Positions 23,692-33,169 are shown, numbered from the stretch's first letter. The stretch: DNA of 43,472 bases from DASZCR01 sp035942915 (GCA_035942915.1 DASZCR010000111.1:1-43472), one strand, 5' to 3'. The notes: generated from the sequence alone by a model not told the origin. Numbers and translations are program-made.

Positions 23692-25154
23692 GCGACCCCG
23701 TCAGCGAGTCCACACAAAACAGGCCGGAGCAGACGCCGGACGCGGCTCTCGCGTCGCGCCTGTCATCGCGCCTGCTCGCGCGTGCGACAAACTCGCTCGG
23801 CGTGATAGACGTGCGCCACGTCGAGCGCCGCTACGCGCGCATCATGGACTGGCTCGCCGCGCGCACGCCGCTCGTCGAACATCTCAAGGAGCGTTACGGG
23901 CTGACGGAAGACGAGGGCGCACGCACGCTCGGTCTCGCCTTTGCCGATGCGAGTGGAGGCGCGGGCGTCGAGGGAAGCGACGCGATTGCGAGCCACACCC
24001 TCACCGCGCAGAGCATGGCAGCGCCCGTCGAGCAACTCTTCACCGCCGTCGCACACGTCCCGGAAGATTCCGACTCCGCGCCCGCGCCGACGATGCGTAT
24101 CACACGGCGTGGCCTGCCGACCTTCTCGCACGCCGACGCGCAGACGCATGCACAACGCGCGCACACTCAACCGGAAGTCTCTGAGAACGATAGGCGGACG
24201 CCCGAACAGAGCATCGCCGACCCCGTGAGGCCGCCGCTCCCTGACCTTGCCATGCCTTCTGTCAGAGAGGTTCACGAAGCGCCCGTCGTCATCGAAACGC
24301 CGCACGCCGGGCAAACTCCAACGCCGCACGAAGCGTCCGCGCCGCCGCTGCTGCCCGACGGTTCAAGCCCGGACGCCGCAGGACAGTCCATCTCATCTGT
24401 CATCAGGACAGCCGAAATTCAAGTCCATACGGAAGGGTTTTTAGTCAGCACGGGCGAGTTGTTGACGACGCGGCCGGTCGCAGCCGCGAGCGTGCGAGAA
24501 ACCGCGCGCCCGAACACGTCGCAAGAGAAGATGACGCTGCCAGCATCGCGGCCGGACGTGACGCAAGCGGCCCCGACATCAGATGCGAGCCATCTTCCGC
24601 TCGAAACTTCGACGGGTGCGCTTCGTCAGGCGCGCGTCCGCGCAGACCAAGCAGACCGACGCCGCACGGCTTCGACGCCCGAAGAACTTGAGCCGTCTCT
24701 CGTGCGCCGCGTCGTGTCGGAAAGCGCGAGAAGGGCGCGGGCGGGCGGGGCTGAAGTCGAGGAGAGCACGCTGGCGAGTGAGGCGGAAGCGACGAACGTC
24801 GCGCGCGGGTCGCGTCTGCCGCTGGCACAGGCGAGAGAGATAATCGCAGCCTCGTTCGAGCATGAGACGCAGGCTCGGCGCGCGTCGTCAAACTTGCCCC
24901 TCGCCGCCGCTCAGGTCAACGGCGACCTCGCGGCCGCGTCGCAAACGCAGCATCAGCATCAACCGGCCGCGACCGCCGCGCACGCCGTCATGCAAGTTTC
25001 GGCAGGCGGCGCGGAGACAGACGGGCAGGGGCGCGCGTCGAAGCAGGCGAAGGCCGCTGGGGTCAACGTCGAAAAACTCGCGGAGCAGGTGAGCCGCCAC
25101 CTCACGCGCAAACTCTTGGTCGAGCGCGAGCGGCGCGGCTTGGGACGAAGATGA
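23688..25154 (+). CDS. Long disordered eCIS protein with conserved ends; possible tape measure
   Basis: The start at 23688 overlaps the tube 2 stop (ATGA) and the end overlaps the LysM gene (ATGA), so it is tightly coupled. Of 488 residues, about 20-75 form a helical segment (LSSRLLARATNSLGVIDVRH, then YARIMDWLAARTP). Residues about 90-445 are Pro/Ala/Thr/Ser/Glu-rich and look disordered. The last 40 again are helical and charged (VNVEKLAEQVSRHLTRKLLV ERERRG). I do not recognise a named family. The position between tube and LysM adaptor, and the lack of another ruler gene, make a length-determining or tube-lumen role possible. It could equally be a cargo adaptor. Confidence 0.7.
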   Translation: MSDPVSESTQNRPEQTPDAALASRLSSRLLARATNSLGVIDVRHVERRYARIMDWLAARTPLVEHLKERYGLTEDEGARTLGLAFADASGGAGVEGSDAIASHTLTAQSMAAPVEQLFTAVAHVPEDSDSAPAPTMRITRRGLPTFSHADAQTHAQRAHTQPEVSENDRRTPEQSIADPVRPPLPDLAMPSVREVHEAPVVIETPHAGQTPTPHEASAPPLLPDGSSPDAAGQSISSVIRTAEIQVHTEGFLVSTGELLTTRPVAAASVRETARPNTSQEKMTLPASRPDVTQAAPTSDASHLPLETSTGALRQARVRADQADRRRTASTPEELEPSLVRRVVSESARRARAGGAEVEESTLASEAEATNVARGSRLPLAQAREIIAASFEHETQARRASSNLPLAAAQVNGDLAAASQTQHQHQPAATAAHAVMQVSAGGAETDGQGRASKQAKAAGVNVEKLAEQVSRHLTRKLLVERERRGLGRR

Positions 25155-25816
25155 ACGAGAAACTGAAGATTACTCCGCTGCCTCCGTCAAAGTTGAAGGA
25201 GATAACGGTGCTGTTCAATCCGAACAGCTACTCGATAGAGAAGTCCGTCACGTGGGACTCGTCGGGCGGCGAAGGCGCGGGCGCGACGCAGAGAAAGTTC
25301 AACGCCCCGGCGCTCACCTTCGGCGGCGGCAGCAGCCGCACGCTCTCGCTCGAACTCTTCTACGATGTGACGGAGTCGAGCGACAAGCGCAAGGACGTAC
25401 GCAAGGAGACGGGCAAGATTGTCGCGCTGACGCGCATTATGGCCGACCGCAAAAATCCGCATCCGCCCGTCTGCAAAATCTCTTGGGGCAGCAAGGTCAA
25501 AAACTCCGACTTCCCGTTTACGGGCGTCGTTACCTCGCTCAGCCAACGCTTCACGCTCTTTAGCAGCACGGGCGAGCCTCTGCGCGCGACGCTCAACGTC
25601 AGCTTCAAAGAGTTTCTCGACCCGGAAAAGGATTTGAAAGACACCGACCCGGAGTTGACGACCTACGTCGTCAAACGCGGCGACACGCTCGCGGGCATCG
25701 CCGCCGCCATGTATGGCGACCCGTCACTGTGGCGCATCATCGCCGAAGCGAACCGGCAGGACGACCCGCGTCGTCAACAGGTCGGGAGCGTCCTGACCAT
25801 TCCGAAACACGATTGA
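25151..25816 (+). CDS. LysM-domain tube-baseplate adaptor (Pvc7-like)
   Basis: The 221-residue protein has a beta-rich N-terminal domain with VLFNPNSYSIEKSVTW and LELFYDVTESS, typical of the CIS adaptor family. It ends in a C-terminal LysM module (YVVKRGDTLAGIAAAMYGDPSLWRIIAEAN ... VGSVLTIP). In PVC and in T4 (gp53) this protein ties the hub and the first tube ring to the baseplate; here the LysM is structural rather than for cell-wall binding. Confidence 0.93.
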   Translation: MNEKLKITPLPPSKLKEITVLFNPNSYSIEKSVTWDSSGGEGAGATQRKFNAPALTFGGGSSRTLSLELFYDVTESSDKRKDVRKETGKIVALTRIMADRKNPHPPVCKISWGSKVKNSDFPFTGVVTSLSQRFTLFSSTGEPLRATLNVSFKEFLDPEKDLKDTDPELTTYVVKRGDTLAGIAAAMYGDPSLWRIIAEANRQDDPRRQQVGSVLTIPKHD

Positions 25817-25846
25817 GCCTGAAGACGAGAGCCGACGCCGAAGAGT

Positions 25847-26902
25847 ATGCCGCAACTCTCCATTCCCGATTTCGAGATTCTCATCAACGGCACGACGCTG
25901 CCCGTCGATGCTGCGGCGCACGTCGTCGAAGTGAGCGTCGAGGAAGACACCGAACTGCCCGGCATGTTCTCTCTGGAGGTTGTCGCCTCGGATGACTTGG
26001 AGAACGTGTTTCAGTGGGTTGACGACACAAGCCTGTTCGCCGTCGGCAACGTCGTCGAGGTGAAGTTGGGCTACGTCGGGCAGTTGACCAGCGTGTTCAA
26101 GGGCGAGTTGACGGGGCTTGAGCCTTCGTTTAGCAGCGAGCGGCTACCGACGCTCATCGTGCGCGGCTACGACCGACGCCACCGCCTCACGCGCGGGCGT
26201 CACACGCGCTCGTTTCTCAAGAAGAAGGACAGCGACATTGCCGCGCAGATTGCGCGCGAGGCGGGACTGACGCCGCAGGTCACGGACAGCAAGGTGACAC
26301 ACGATTACGTCCTTCAGGCCAACCAGACCGACTACGAGTTTCTCATCGAACGCGCCGCGCGCATCCAGTACGAAGTGGTGGTCGAAGACAAGACCCTGAA
26401 CTTTCATCCGGTCGCCAACGACAAGGGCGCGGCCATCACGCTCAAGGCCGATGAAGACCTGACGGAGTTTCACCCGCGTCTGTCTTCCGTCGGTCAGGTG
26501 AGCGAGACGGCCGTGCGCGGTTGGGACCCGAAGAACAAGAAGGAGATTTTGGGCAAGGCGCAGGCGGGCGACGAGGTTTCGACGATGGGTGGTCAACAGG
26601 CGAGCGCGGCGCTCTCGAAAAAAGCCTTCGGCGTGGCGACGGCGCTGCTGAGCAATCTGCCCGTCACGACGCAGGCCGAAGCCGACCAGATTGCCATCGC
26701 GCGCTTCAACAACGCCGCGCTCGAACTCATCACGGGCGATGCCGTCTGCGATGGCCGCGCCGACCTGCGACCCGGCAAGGTGGTGAAAGTTGACGGCGTT
26801 GGCAAACGCTTCGGCGGGCAGTACTACGTCACGGCGGCGACGCACGTCTACACGCCGGACGGCTACAGCACGCGCTTTTCGTTTCGGAGGAATGCATTGT
26901 GA
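25847..26902 (+). CDS. Baseplate hub protein, gpD/VgrG N-terminal type (Pvc8-like part 1)
   Basis: The 351-residue protein is a phage late control D / gp27-like hub: IPDFEILINGTTLPVDAAAH, VVEVKLGYVG, VRGYDRRHRLTRGRHTRSF, then the second barrel (TDYEFLIERAARIQYEVVVE). It forms the trimeric platform from which the spike protrudes. In PVC, hub and spike are one protein (Pvc8); here they are two genes that overlap by 4 bases (ATTGTGA), a split arrangement seen in many non-enteric eCIS. Confidence 0.93.
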   Translation: MPQLSIPDFEILINGTTLPVDAAAHVVEVSVEEDTELPGMFSLEVVASDDLENVFQWVDDTSLFAVGNVVEVKLGYVGQLTSVFKGELTGLEPSFSSERLPTLIVRGYDRRHRLTRGRHTRSFLKKKDSDIAAQIAREAGLTPQVTDSKVTHDYVLQANQTDYEFLIERAARIQYEVVVEDKTLNFHPVANDKGAAITLKADEDLTEFHPRLSSVGQVSETAVRGWDPKNKKEILGKAQAGDEVSTMGGQQASAALSKKAFGVATALLSNLPVTTQAEADQIAIARFNNAALELITGDAVCDGRADLRPGKVVKVDGVGKRFGGQYYVTAATHVYTPDGYSTRFSFRRNAL

Positions 26903-27540
26903 ACCTCTTGGATGCGCTCATGGACGAGCGTGATGATTTGGCGACGCGCATCAGCGGCGTCGTCGTCGGCGTGGTGACCAACAATCAAGACCCGGACGGC
27001 ATGGGACGCGTCAAGGTCAAGTTTCCGTGGTTGAGCGATATGGACGAGAGCAACTGGGCGCGGGTCGCCGCGCCGATGGCGGGCAAGGAGCGCGGCCTCT
27101 ACTTCCTGCCCGAAGTCGAGGATGAAGTGCTCGTCGCCTTCGAGCACGGCGACGTGCGCTTCCCCTACGTCGTCGGCTCGCTCTGGAACGGCAAGGACGC
27201 GCCGCCCGCGAAAAACGACGACGGCAAAAACAACGTCCGCGTCCTCAAGTCCAGAAGCGGCCACGTCGTCCGTCTGACGGACGATGACGGCAAGGAGATG
27301 ATTGAGATTATCGACAAGAGCACGAAGAACAGCATCGTCTTCGATACCTCGAAGAACACCATCACCGTCACCTCCGACAAAGACATCGTGCTCTCGGCCG
27401 CGAAGGGAACTATCAAACTCGACGCGCAGCAGATTGAGATTGCCTCGTCCAATGCCACCAAGATTGAGTCCGGCGCGAACATGGACGTGAAGGCGACCGG
27501 ACAGATGAACGTGAAGGGACAGACCATCAACCTGAATTGA
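26899..27540 (+). CDS. Spike protein with OB fold, gpV/gp5 type (Pvc8-like part 2)
   Basis: The GTG start at 26899 follows GGAGG and overlaps the hub stop. The 213-residue protein starts with an OB-fold domain (GVVVGVVTNNQDPDGMGRVKVKF, WARVAAPMAG, GDVRFPYVVGSLWNG). It then has a repetitive beta-helical needle (TIKLDAQQIEIAS, ATGQMNVKGQTINLN), as in VgrG C termini and gp5 needles. The needle pierces the target membrane and carries the PAAR tip made by the next gene, 3 bases downstream. Confidence 0.94.
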   Translation: MNLLDALMDERDDLATRISGVVVGVVTNNQDPDGMGRVKVKFPWLSDMDESNWARVAAPMAGKERGLYFLPEVEDEVLVAFEHGDVRFPYVVGSLWNGKDAPPAKNDDGKNNVRVLKSRSGHVVRLTDDDGKEMIEIIDKSTKNSIVFDTSKNTITVTSDKDIVLSAAKGTIKLDAQQIEIASSNATKIESGANMDVKATGQMNVKGQTINLN

Positions 27541-27543
27541 GCT

Positions 27544-27942
27544 ATGGGACAACCGGCAGCCAAGCAGGGCGACAAGGTGGTCGCCACAGACACGCACATC
27601 GTCATGGTGCCGCAAGCTACGGGGCCTGTGCCGACGCCTCTGCCTCATCCTTTCAGCGGGATTCTCAACGGCGGCCTGAGCAGCAATGTGAAGATTATGG
27701 GCATGGCCGCCGCCACCGTCGATAGCACGGCCGACAACACGCCGCCTCACGTCCCGACGCCGCCCGGCACGAGTTTTCAGAAACCGCCGTCGAACAAAGC
27801 GACGGTCAAGGTCGGCAGCCCGACCGTCAAGATTAACGGCAAGATGGCGGCGCGCAACGGCGACACGGCTGCGACCTGCAACGACCCGGCGGACTTGCCC
27901 GCCGGAAAGATTATCGCCGTCGGCACGGTGCTGATTGGTTGA
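27544..27942 (+). CDS. PAAR-like spike tip protein (Pvc10-like)
   Basis: The 132-residue protein has the short repeated turns of PAAR/DUF4150 tips: PAAKQGDKVVATDTHIVMVP, SNVKIMGMAAATVDSTADNT, TVKVGSPTVKINGKMAARNG and a Cys in TAATCNDP. It probably binds a metal ion and sharpens the spike. There is no effector extension, so cargo must be loaded elsewhere (tube lumen). Confidence 0.9.
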   Translation: MGQPAAKQGDKVVATDTHIVMVPQATGPVPTPLPHPFSGILNGGLSSNVKIMGMAAATVDSTADNTPPHVPTPPGTSFQKPPSNKATVKVGSPTVKINGKMAARNGDTAATCNDPADLPAGKIIAVGTVLIG

Positions 27943-27964
27943 AGGAGGCGGAGGACGAACGGGC

Positions 27965-28366
27965 GTGTACAAGATTTTTCTCGGCAAGGGCTGGCAGTTT
28001 CCCGTCGCGTTGGACGACGACGGCGCGTTGGAGGTCGCCGCCTACGAAGAGAGCGTGCGCCAGTCCATCTGGGTCATTCTCGGCACGGCGAAGGGCGAGC
28101 GCCTGATGCGCCCTGATTTCGGCTGCGGCATCTACGACATGGTCTTCGAGGTCAACTCCTCGACGACGGCGAGCGGCGTGGCCGAAGAGGTGCGCGACGC
28201 GCTGCTGTCGTTTGAGCCGCGCATCGACGTGTTGGACGTTGAGGTCACGCCCGGCGGCGACAATGGCGAGGTCTTGTACGTCAGCATCGATTATCAGGTG
28301 AGGGCGACGAACACCGTCTTCAATCTGGTCTATCCTTTCTACCTAGAGAGCAGCGCGGCGTCATGA
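27965..28366 (+). CDS. Baseplate wedge protein gp25/GPW family (Pvc9-like)
   Basis: I chose GTG 27965 (VYKIFLGKGWQFPV) because GGAGGA lies 10 bases upstream; an earlier TTG in frame adds ten Gly-rich residues. The 133-residue protein has the conserved core RQSIWVILGTAKGERLMRPDFGCGIYDMVFE, in which the EPR-like loop starts sheath assembly. It connects baseplate and first sheath ring. The stop overlaps the next start (ATGA). Confidence 0.93.
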   Translation: MYKIFLGKGWQFPVALDDDGALEVAAYEESVRQSIWVILGTAKGERLMRPDFGCGIYDMVFEVNSSTTASGVAEEVRDALLSFEPRIDVLDVEVTPGGDNGEVLYVSIDYQVRATNTVFNLVYPFYLESSAAS

Positions 28367-31300
28367 AAGAAGAACCCGCCCCCCTAGTTGACCCGCGCAG
28401 CGCGCAGGAGATTTCCCGACAGTTGCGCAAGCTGCTGGCGGGCTATGCGCCGCAGTGGAAGGAACAGGAGGGGACGGAGGCGGGCGCGCTCAGCGACGCC
28501 ATCATCGGCATCTTCAGCCGCTTCTCGGAAATCGTCATCCAACGCCTGAACCAGACGCCGGAAAAGAACCTGCTGGCCTATCTCGACATGCTCGGCCTGT
28601 CAATCCTGCCGCCGCAACCGGCGCGCGTCCCTCTCACCTTCTTTCTCACGCCGGGCAGCACGACCGATGCGGTTGTCCCGGTAGGGACGCAGGTCGCCGC
28701 GCAGCCCGCAGAGGGCGAGGCGCAGCCGGTCGTCTTCGAGACGGAGCAGGAGTTAACGGTCGTGGCCGCGCGCCTGACGGCCGCCATCACACGCGACCCC
28801 GCGCGCGATGCTTACACAGACCAGAGCGCGCTCATCTACGCCCCCCTGTGGTCGGGCGCGCAAATCTTCCGCGCCGAAACGCAGACGGAGCACATCCTCT
28901 ACATCGGCCATGAACAATTCCTGAGCCATCCGGCGCTACGCGAACTGCGGCTCGTCTTTGAACTGAGCCAGACCATCACGAAACCGAAGAAACGGCAATT
29001 GGTGTGGGAACTCTGGAACGGCGCGCAATGGTCTGAGATTGCGCCGAAGCCCGCGAACGCGACGGCCGTGACCCCTTACGTCGAAGACGGGACGGCGGCG
29101 CTCACCAAGAGCGGCGAAGTCTTACTGACAAACCTGCCGGTAGTCCAGCCCGTCGCGGTCAACGGCGTCGAGCGACGCTGGTTGAGGTGTCGTCTCGTGA
29201 CGCCGATTCCGCCCGCAGAGTTCAACAAGCAGCCGCCGCAGTTGCCGACCATCAAGAGCGTTCGTCTGTCGGCGCTGTTGGAGCGCACGCTCGACAGCGC
29301 CAATCCAGACGGGTCGCTGCTGGTCGAAGCGGCCTTTTTGAACTACGCGCCCGTCGATGTGAGCACAAGCTTTCTGGCCTTCGGCGAGAAGCCGCGCGTG
29401 GGCGACGCGCTCTATCTCGCGCAGTCTGAAGCCTTCGCCGCCGCAGGCGCGAAAGTCACGCTCGACATTAACCTGACCCGCCCGGAGATGAACCCCGCAA
29501 CGAACCAGCCGTTTCCGTCCGTCGCGGTCACACACGCGTGGGAGTTCTGGGACGGCAGGACGTGGGCGACTCTCTTCACCTCCAACAGCAGCGGCGCAAT
29601 CGCGCCCGCCAATCAGGGCTTCAGCGACGGGACGCGCGCCTTCACGCGGAGCGGGCGCGTCAGTTTCAGCTTTCCGCGCCAGCCCGCGCGGACTCAAGTC
29701 AGCGGCGTCGAGAATTACTGGGTGCGCGTTCGCATCATCTCCGGCGACTACGGCAAGGAAGCCTACTACACGCTCAAGCCGAAGCCTCCCAACGCGACGC
29801 CGCCCCCGCCCGACGAGTACACGCTTGTGCCAGCATCTTTCGCGCCGCCCACCGTCAACGCGCTCGGCGTCGGCTACTCCGTGACGAAGAACGAGCCGCC
29901 CGACGGTCTCATGGCCTATAACGATTTTTCGTATGAGACGGCTAAGAGTGACGCTCCTTTCGCGCCCTTCAAGCCGTTGGACGAGACGCCCGCCTCTCTC
30001 TACTTCGGATTCACGCTGCCCGACGGTCGCGGCTCGTTCCCGAACCGCGTCGTCAGTCTCTACGTCGGCGTCGATAGTTACCTCTACGGTCGAAAGCCGG
30101 ACGTGGCGACGCCGACATCGCCGCCGCGCCTCGTCTGGGAGTATTCAAACGGCGTCTCATGGTCGAAGCTGGCGCTGACGGACGGCACGCAGGATTTCAC
30201 GCGCGAAGGGCTGCTCGAATTTCTCGCGCCGCCCGACTTCAAGCCGCGCCGCGAGTTCGGTCTTGATTGCTACTGGGTGAGGGTTGGCTGGGCGAGCGGC
30301 GAGTATCAGTTCAACCCGCGCGTGCGCTTGCTTTCGCTGAACACGACGATGGCGGCGCAGACCTCGACCGTGCGCAACGAAAATCTAGGGTCGAGCGATG
30401 CGAGCGCCAATCAAAAATTTTTGACCACCGCTGCGCCCGTGCTCGCAGGCCAGCAGCTTGAAGTCAGAGAGCCAGACCGTCCTTCGGCTGAAGAGCGCGC
30501 GCGCATCGAGAGCGAGGAGGGGGCGGACGCCATCTCGGAGACGTTCGACGAGTTGGCGCGTCCTCTCGAAATCTGGGTGCGCTGGCACGAAGTGCCGGAC
30601 TTCTACGGGTCGGACGCGCGCGACCGACACTACGTCGTCAACCATCAGACGGGCGAAGTCTATTTCGGCGACGGGCTAAACGGGATGATTCCGCCGCGCG
30701 GCGCGGGCAACCTGCGGATGACGTTTTACCAGACGGGCGGGGGCAGCGCGGGCAACCGACCCGCCGCGACCATCACGGAGTTGAAGACAACCGTCCCTTA
30801 CGTTGACAGCGTCGGCAACGTCGAGCCTGCGACGGGCGGCGCAGACGCCGAGAGCCGCGATTCGCTCATCCGTCGAGGCCCGCGCACCATCCGCCACCGC
30901 GACCGCGCCGTGACGGCGCAGGACTACGAAGACTTGGCGATGATGGCATCGCCCGGCGTGGCGCGCGTCAAGTGTGTGCCGCTGCAAGACCTCGCCGTTG
31001 GCATCGACCTGAAGAACTTGAAAACCGGCGTCGTCAGTCTCATCGTCGTGCCTTATTCGACCGATGCCAAACCTTATCCAGACCTCGAACTGCTCGACAC
31101 CGTGCGCTCATACCTCGACCGCCGACGCGCCGCCGATGGCCGTCTCGTCATCGTCGGGCCTGAGTACATCCGCGTGGCGGTGCAGGCAGAGGTCGTGCCG
31201 GAGTCGATAACGAGCATCAGCCGTCTCGAAGGCGTCATTACAGACGCGCTCACGCGCTTCCTCCACCCGCTGACGGGCGGCGCGGAAGCAACGGGCTGGA

Positions 31301-31506
31301 ACTTCGGACGCAAGCCGCACGCGTCGGATATCTACGCTGTTATCGAAGCGGTGGCCGGAGTAGCCTACGTGCGACAGGTTCGCCTGAGCGGCTCAACGGA
31401 AGTCAACGGCGTGGAAACCGAGATTGACTTCGAGAAACTGTCCGACGGTCAGGAATATTTCCTCGTCTATTCGGGCGACCACAAGATTGATTTGGTCTTC
31501 GAGTAA
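28363..31506 (+). CDS. Large baseplate assembly protein J/gp6-like (Pvc11-like)
   Basis: The 1047-residue protein has the usual N-terminal baseplate region (IIGIFSRFSEIVIQRLNQTP, then VPVGTQVAAQP) and a C-terminal gpJ domain (DRHYVVNHQTGEVYFGDGLNGMIPPRGAGN; RDRAVTAQDYEDLAMMASPGVARVKC; SDIYAVIEAVAGVAYV). Between them are three related beta modules, near residues 213-290, 390-465 and 588-645. Each starts with VWE/AWEFW and NG/DG-x-x-W, passes FTxSGxVxF and ends CYWVRV-like. The modules resemble each other more than known gp6 parts and may point outwards as surface domains. It is the largest protein of the baseplate wedge. Confidence 0.93.
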   Translation: MKEEPAPLVDPRSAQEISRQLRKLLAGYAPQWKEQEGTEAGALSDAIIGIFSRFSEIVIQRLNQTPEKNLLAYLDMLGLSILPPQPARVPLTFFLTPGSTTDAVVPVGTQVAAQPAEGEAQPVVFETEQELTVVAARLTAAITRDPARDAYTDQSALIYAPLWSGAQIFRAETQTEHILYIGHEQFLSHPALRELRLVFELSQTITKPKKRQLVWELWNGAQWSEIAPKPANATAVTPYVEDGTAALTKSGEVLLTNLPVVQPVAVNGVERRWLRCRLVTPIPPAEFNKQPPQLPTIKSVRLSALLERTLDSANPDGSLLVEAAFLNYAPVDVSTSFLAFGEKPRVGDALYLAQSEAFAAAGAKVTLDINLTRPEMNPATNQPFPSVAVTHAWEFWDGRTWATLFTSNSSGAIAPANQGFSDGTRAFTRSGRVSFSFPRQPARTQVSGVENYWVRVRIISGDYGKEAYYTLKPKPPNATPPPPDEYTLVPASFAPPTVNALGVGYSVTKNEPPDGLMAYNDFSYETAKSDAPFAPFKPLDETPASLYFGFTLPDGRGSFPNRVVSLYVGVDSYLYGRKPDVATPTSPPRLVWEYSNGVSWSKLALTDGTQDFTREGLLEFLAPPDFKPRREFGLDCYWVRVGWASGEYQFNPRVRLLSLNTTMAAQTSTVRNENLGSSDASANQKFLTTAAPVLAGQQLEVREPDRPSAEERARIESEEGADAISETFDELARPLEIWVRWHEVPDFYGSDARDRHYVVNHQTGEVYFGDGLNGMIPPRGAGNLRMTFYQTGGGSAGNRPAATITELKTTVPYVDSVGNVEPATGGADAESRDSLIRRGPRTIRHRDRAVTAQDYEDLAMMASPGVARVKCVPLQDLAVGIDLKNLKTGVVSLIVVPYSTDAKPYPDLELLDTVRSYLDRRRAADGRLVIVGPEYIRVAVQAEVVPESITSISRLEGVITDALTRFLHPLTGGAEATGWNFGRKPHASDIYAVIEAVAGVAYVRQVRLSGSTEVNGVETEIDFEKLSDGQEYFLVYSGDHKIDLVFE

Positions 31507-31532
31507 ATACTTGAAGAAGGGAGCAGGGTTCG

Positions 31533-32522
31533 ATGCCGCTCAGTCTGCCAAACCTCGACGACCGGCGCTATCCAGACCTCGTCGAAGAGGCGCGTTCGCT
31601 TATTCCTTCATACGCGCCCGAATGGACGAATCATAACCCGTCCGACCCCGGCATCACGCTGATTGAGTTGTTCGCCTACCTGTCGGAAATACTCGTCTAT
31701 CGCGTCAACCGCGTCACGGACGACAACATCCGCGCCTTCCTCAAGTTGATAACGGGCGCGAAGGCGGACGAGTCGCAGCCGCTCGACGCAGAGATACGCG
31801 CCGCCGTGCTCGACCTGCGTCGCACGGTGCGCGCCGTGACGGTCGAGGACTACGAGCGTCTGGCCGTCGCGGCGCACGAGGGCGCGGCTCGTGCGCGCTG
31901 CCTGCCGCTGCGGAATCTGGAAACTCCTGCTCCTTTCGCGCAGGAGAGTCCCGGCCACGTCAGCATCGTCGTCGTCTCCGGCAAGACGGAAGCCGATGCG
32001 GCCTACATGCAGGACATGCTGACGGATATCAAACAAGACCTCGAACCGCGCAAACTTCTGACGACGCGCCTGCACGTCGTCGCGCCGCGCTGGGTCACGC
32101 TGCGCTTGAAGATAACGCTCGTCTTAACGCAGGGCGCGTTGGAGAGCGCGGAGACGGGCGAGACGGAAGAGATGCAGCAGAAGGGCGTCGTCGAGTTGGC
32201 GGTCGAGGCGTTGAGGGAATTCTTCGATGCGTTGCGGGGCGGGCCTGAGCGGCGCGGCTGGCCGTTCGGCCGAAGCATCTACGTCTCGGAAATCTACGCG
32301 CTGCTCGACGGATTGCCCGGCGTCGATTACGTCTCGCATCTGACGCCGAGCATCTCCGTCCCGCCGCGCGCGGGTCAGGCGGCCGACGACCAGAGCGCCG
32401 CTCGCCAGCGGCTCAAGGACGGCGAGTTGTACGCCTTCGCGCTTGAGCCGGACGAGTTGATTGACATCGAGGTCAACGCGAGCGACATCACGGCGCAGCG
32501 TCCACAGGTCGAGTTGAAATAA
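31533..32522 (+). CDS. Second baseplate J-like protein (Pvc11/12-like)
   Basis: The 329-residue protein begins LPNLDDRRYPDLVEEARSLI and has NPSDPGITLIELFAYLSEILVYRVN, the N-terminal signature of large gpJ-like proteins. It goes directly to the core domain (VRAVTVEDYERLAVAAHEGAARARC; YVSEIYALLDGLPGVDYVSH). It lacks the long middle of the preceding protein, so the two may form a heterodimeric wedge as gp6 dimers do in T4. A ribosome site (GAAGG-GAG) lies in the 26-base gap upstream. Confidence 0.88.
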   Translation: MPLSLPNLDDRRYPDLVEEARSLIPSYAPEWTNHNPSDPGITLIELFAYLSEILVYRVNRVTDDNIRAFLKLITGAKADESQPLDAEIRAAVLDLRRTVRAVTVEDYERLAVAAHEGAARARCLPLRNLETPAPFAQESPGHVSIVVVSGKTEADAAYMQDMLTDIKQDLEPRKLLTTRLHVVAPRWVTLRLKITLVLTQGALESAETGETEEMQQKGVVELAVEALREFFDALRGGPERRGWPFGRSIYVSEIYALLDGLPGVDYVSHLTPSISVPPRAGQAADDQSAARQRLKDGELYAFALEPDELIDIEVNASDITAQRPQVELK

Positions 32523-32548
32523 ACCAATCGAAGATAAGAGAGAGGCTC

Positions 32549-33169
32549 ATGCCGACCGAAACGACACTCCAACCAAGCGGGCTGTTGCAATATCTCCCGG
32601 CCATCTATCAGGAAGACCCGTTCATCGGGCAATTCCTTTCGGCCTTCGAGAAGATTCTTCTGGGGCGTGAGGATTCGCCCGTCCCGAACTCGCCCGACCC
32701 TGACCTGAATCCGAAGGGACTGGAACAGATTATCGACGGGCTTGCGCAACTCTACGACCCGCTGATGACGCCGGAGGAGTTTCTGCCTTGGCTCTCGAAA
32801 TGGACGGCGCTCAGCCTGCGCGCCGACCTCACGGTTGAGCAGCAGCGCAAGTTCATCGCGCAGATTATCCAACTCTATCGCTATCGCGGCACACAGGCGA
32901 ACCTCGTCAAACTGCTCGAACTCTTTCTGACCGCGCGGCCGACCATCGAAGTCCGCGACGACGACCCTCCCTACTTCTTTCACGTCATGATTACGCTGCC
33001 GCGCAAGACCGCCGATGTCATCCTGCGGCAGAGGGAGATTGCACAGGCGCTCGTCGAACTTGAGAAGCCCGCGCACACTGATTACACGCTGACCGTCAAC
33101 ACGCCGACCCTTCAAATCGGGAAGTTCTCAACCGTCGGCGTGGACACCTTGCTCGGCACGACGGAATAA
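32549..33169 (+). CDS. gpI-like baseplate/tail protein (TIGR02242-type)
   Basis: The 206-residue protein reads LLQYLPAIYQEDPFIGQFLSAFEKIL, then LMTPEEFLPWLSKWTALSLR, QLYRYRGTQANLVKLLELFL, the pattern of phage tail protein I homologues of eCIS baseplates. In phages gpI joins the wedge (gpJ) to tail fibres; the next gene here is the fibre. AGAGAGG precedes the ATG. Confidence 0.9.
   Translation: MPTETTLQPSGLLQYLPAIYQEDPFIGQFLSAFEKILLGREDSPVPNSPDPDLNPKGLEQIIDGLAQLYDPLMTPEEFLPWLSKWTALSLRADLTVEQQRKFIAQIIQLYRYRGTQANLVKLLELFLTARPTIEVRDDDPPYFFHVMITLPRKTADVILRQREIAQALVELEKPAHTDYTLTVNTPTLQIGKFSTVGVDTLLGTTE

Noticed and set aside
26863..27987. Minus-strand open frame opposite spike and PAAR genes (374 codons)
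   Set aside because: Antisense shadow of two clear eCIS genes.
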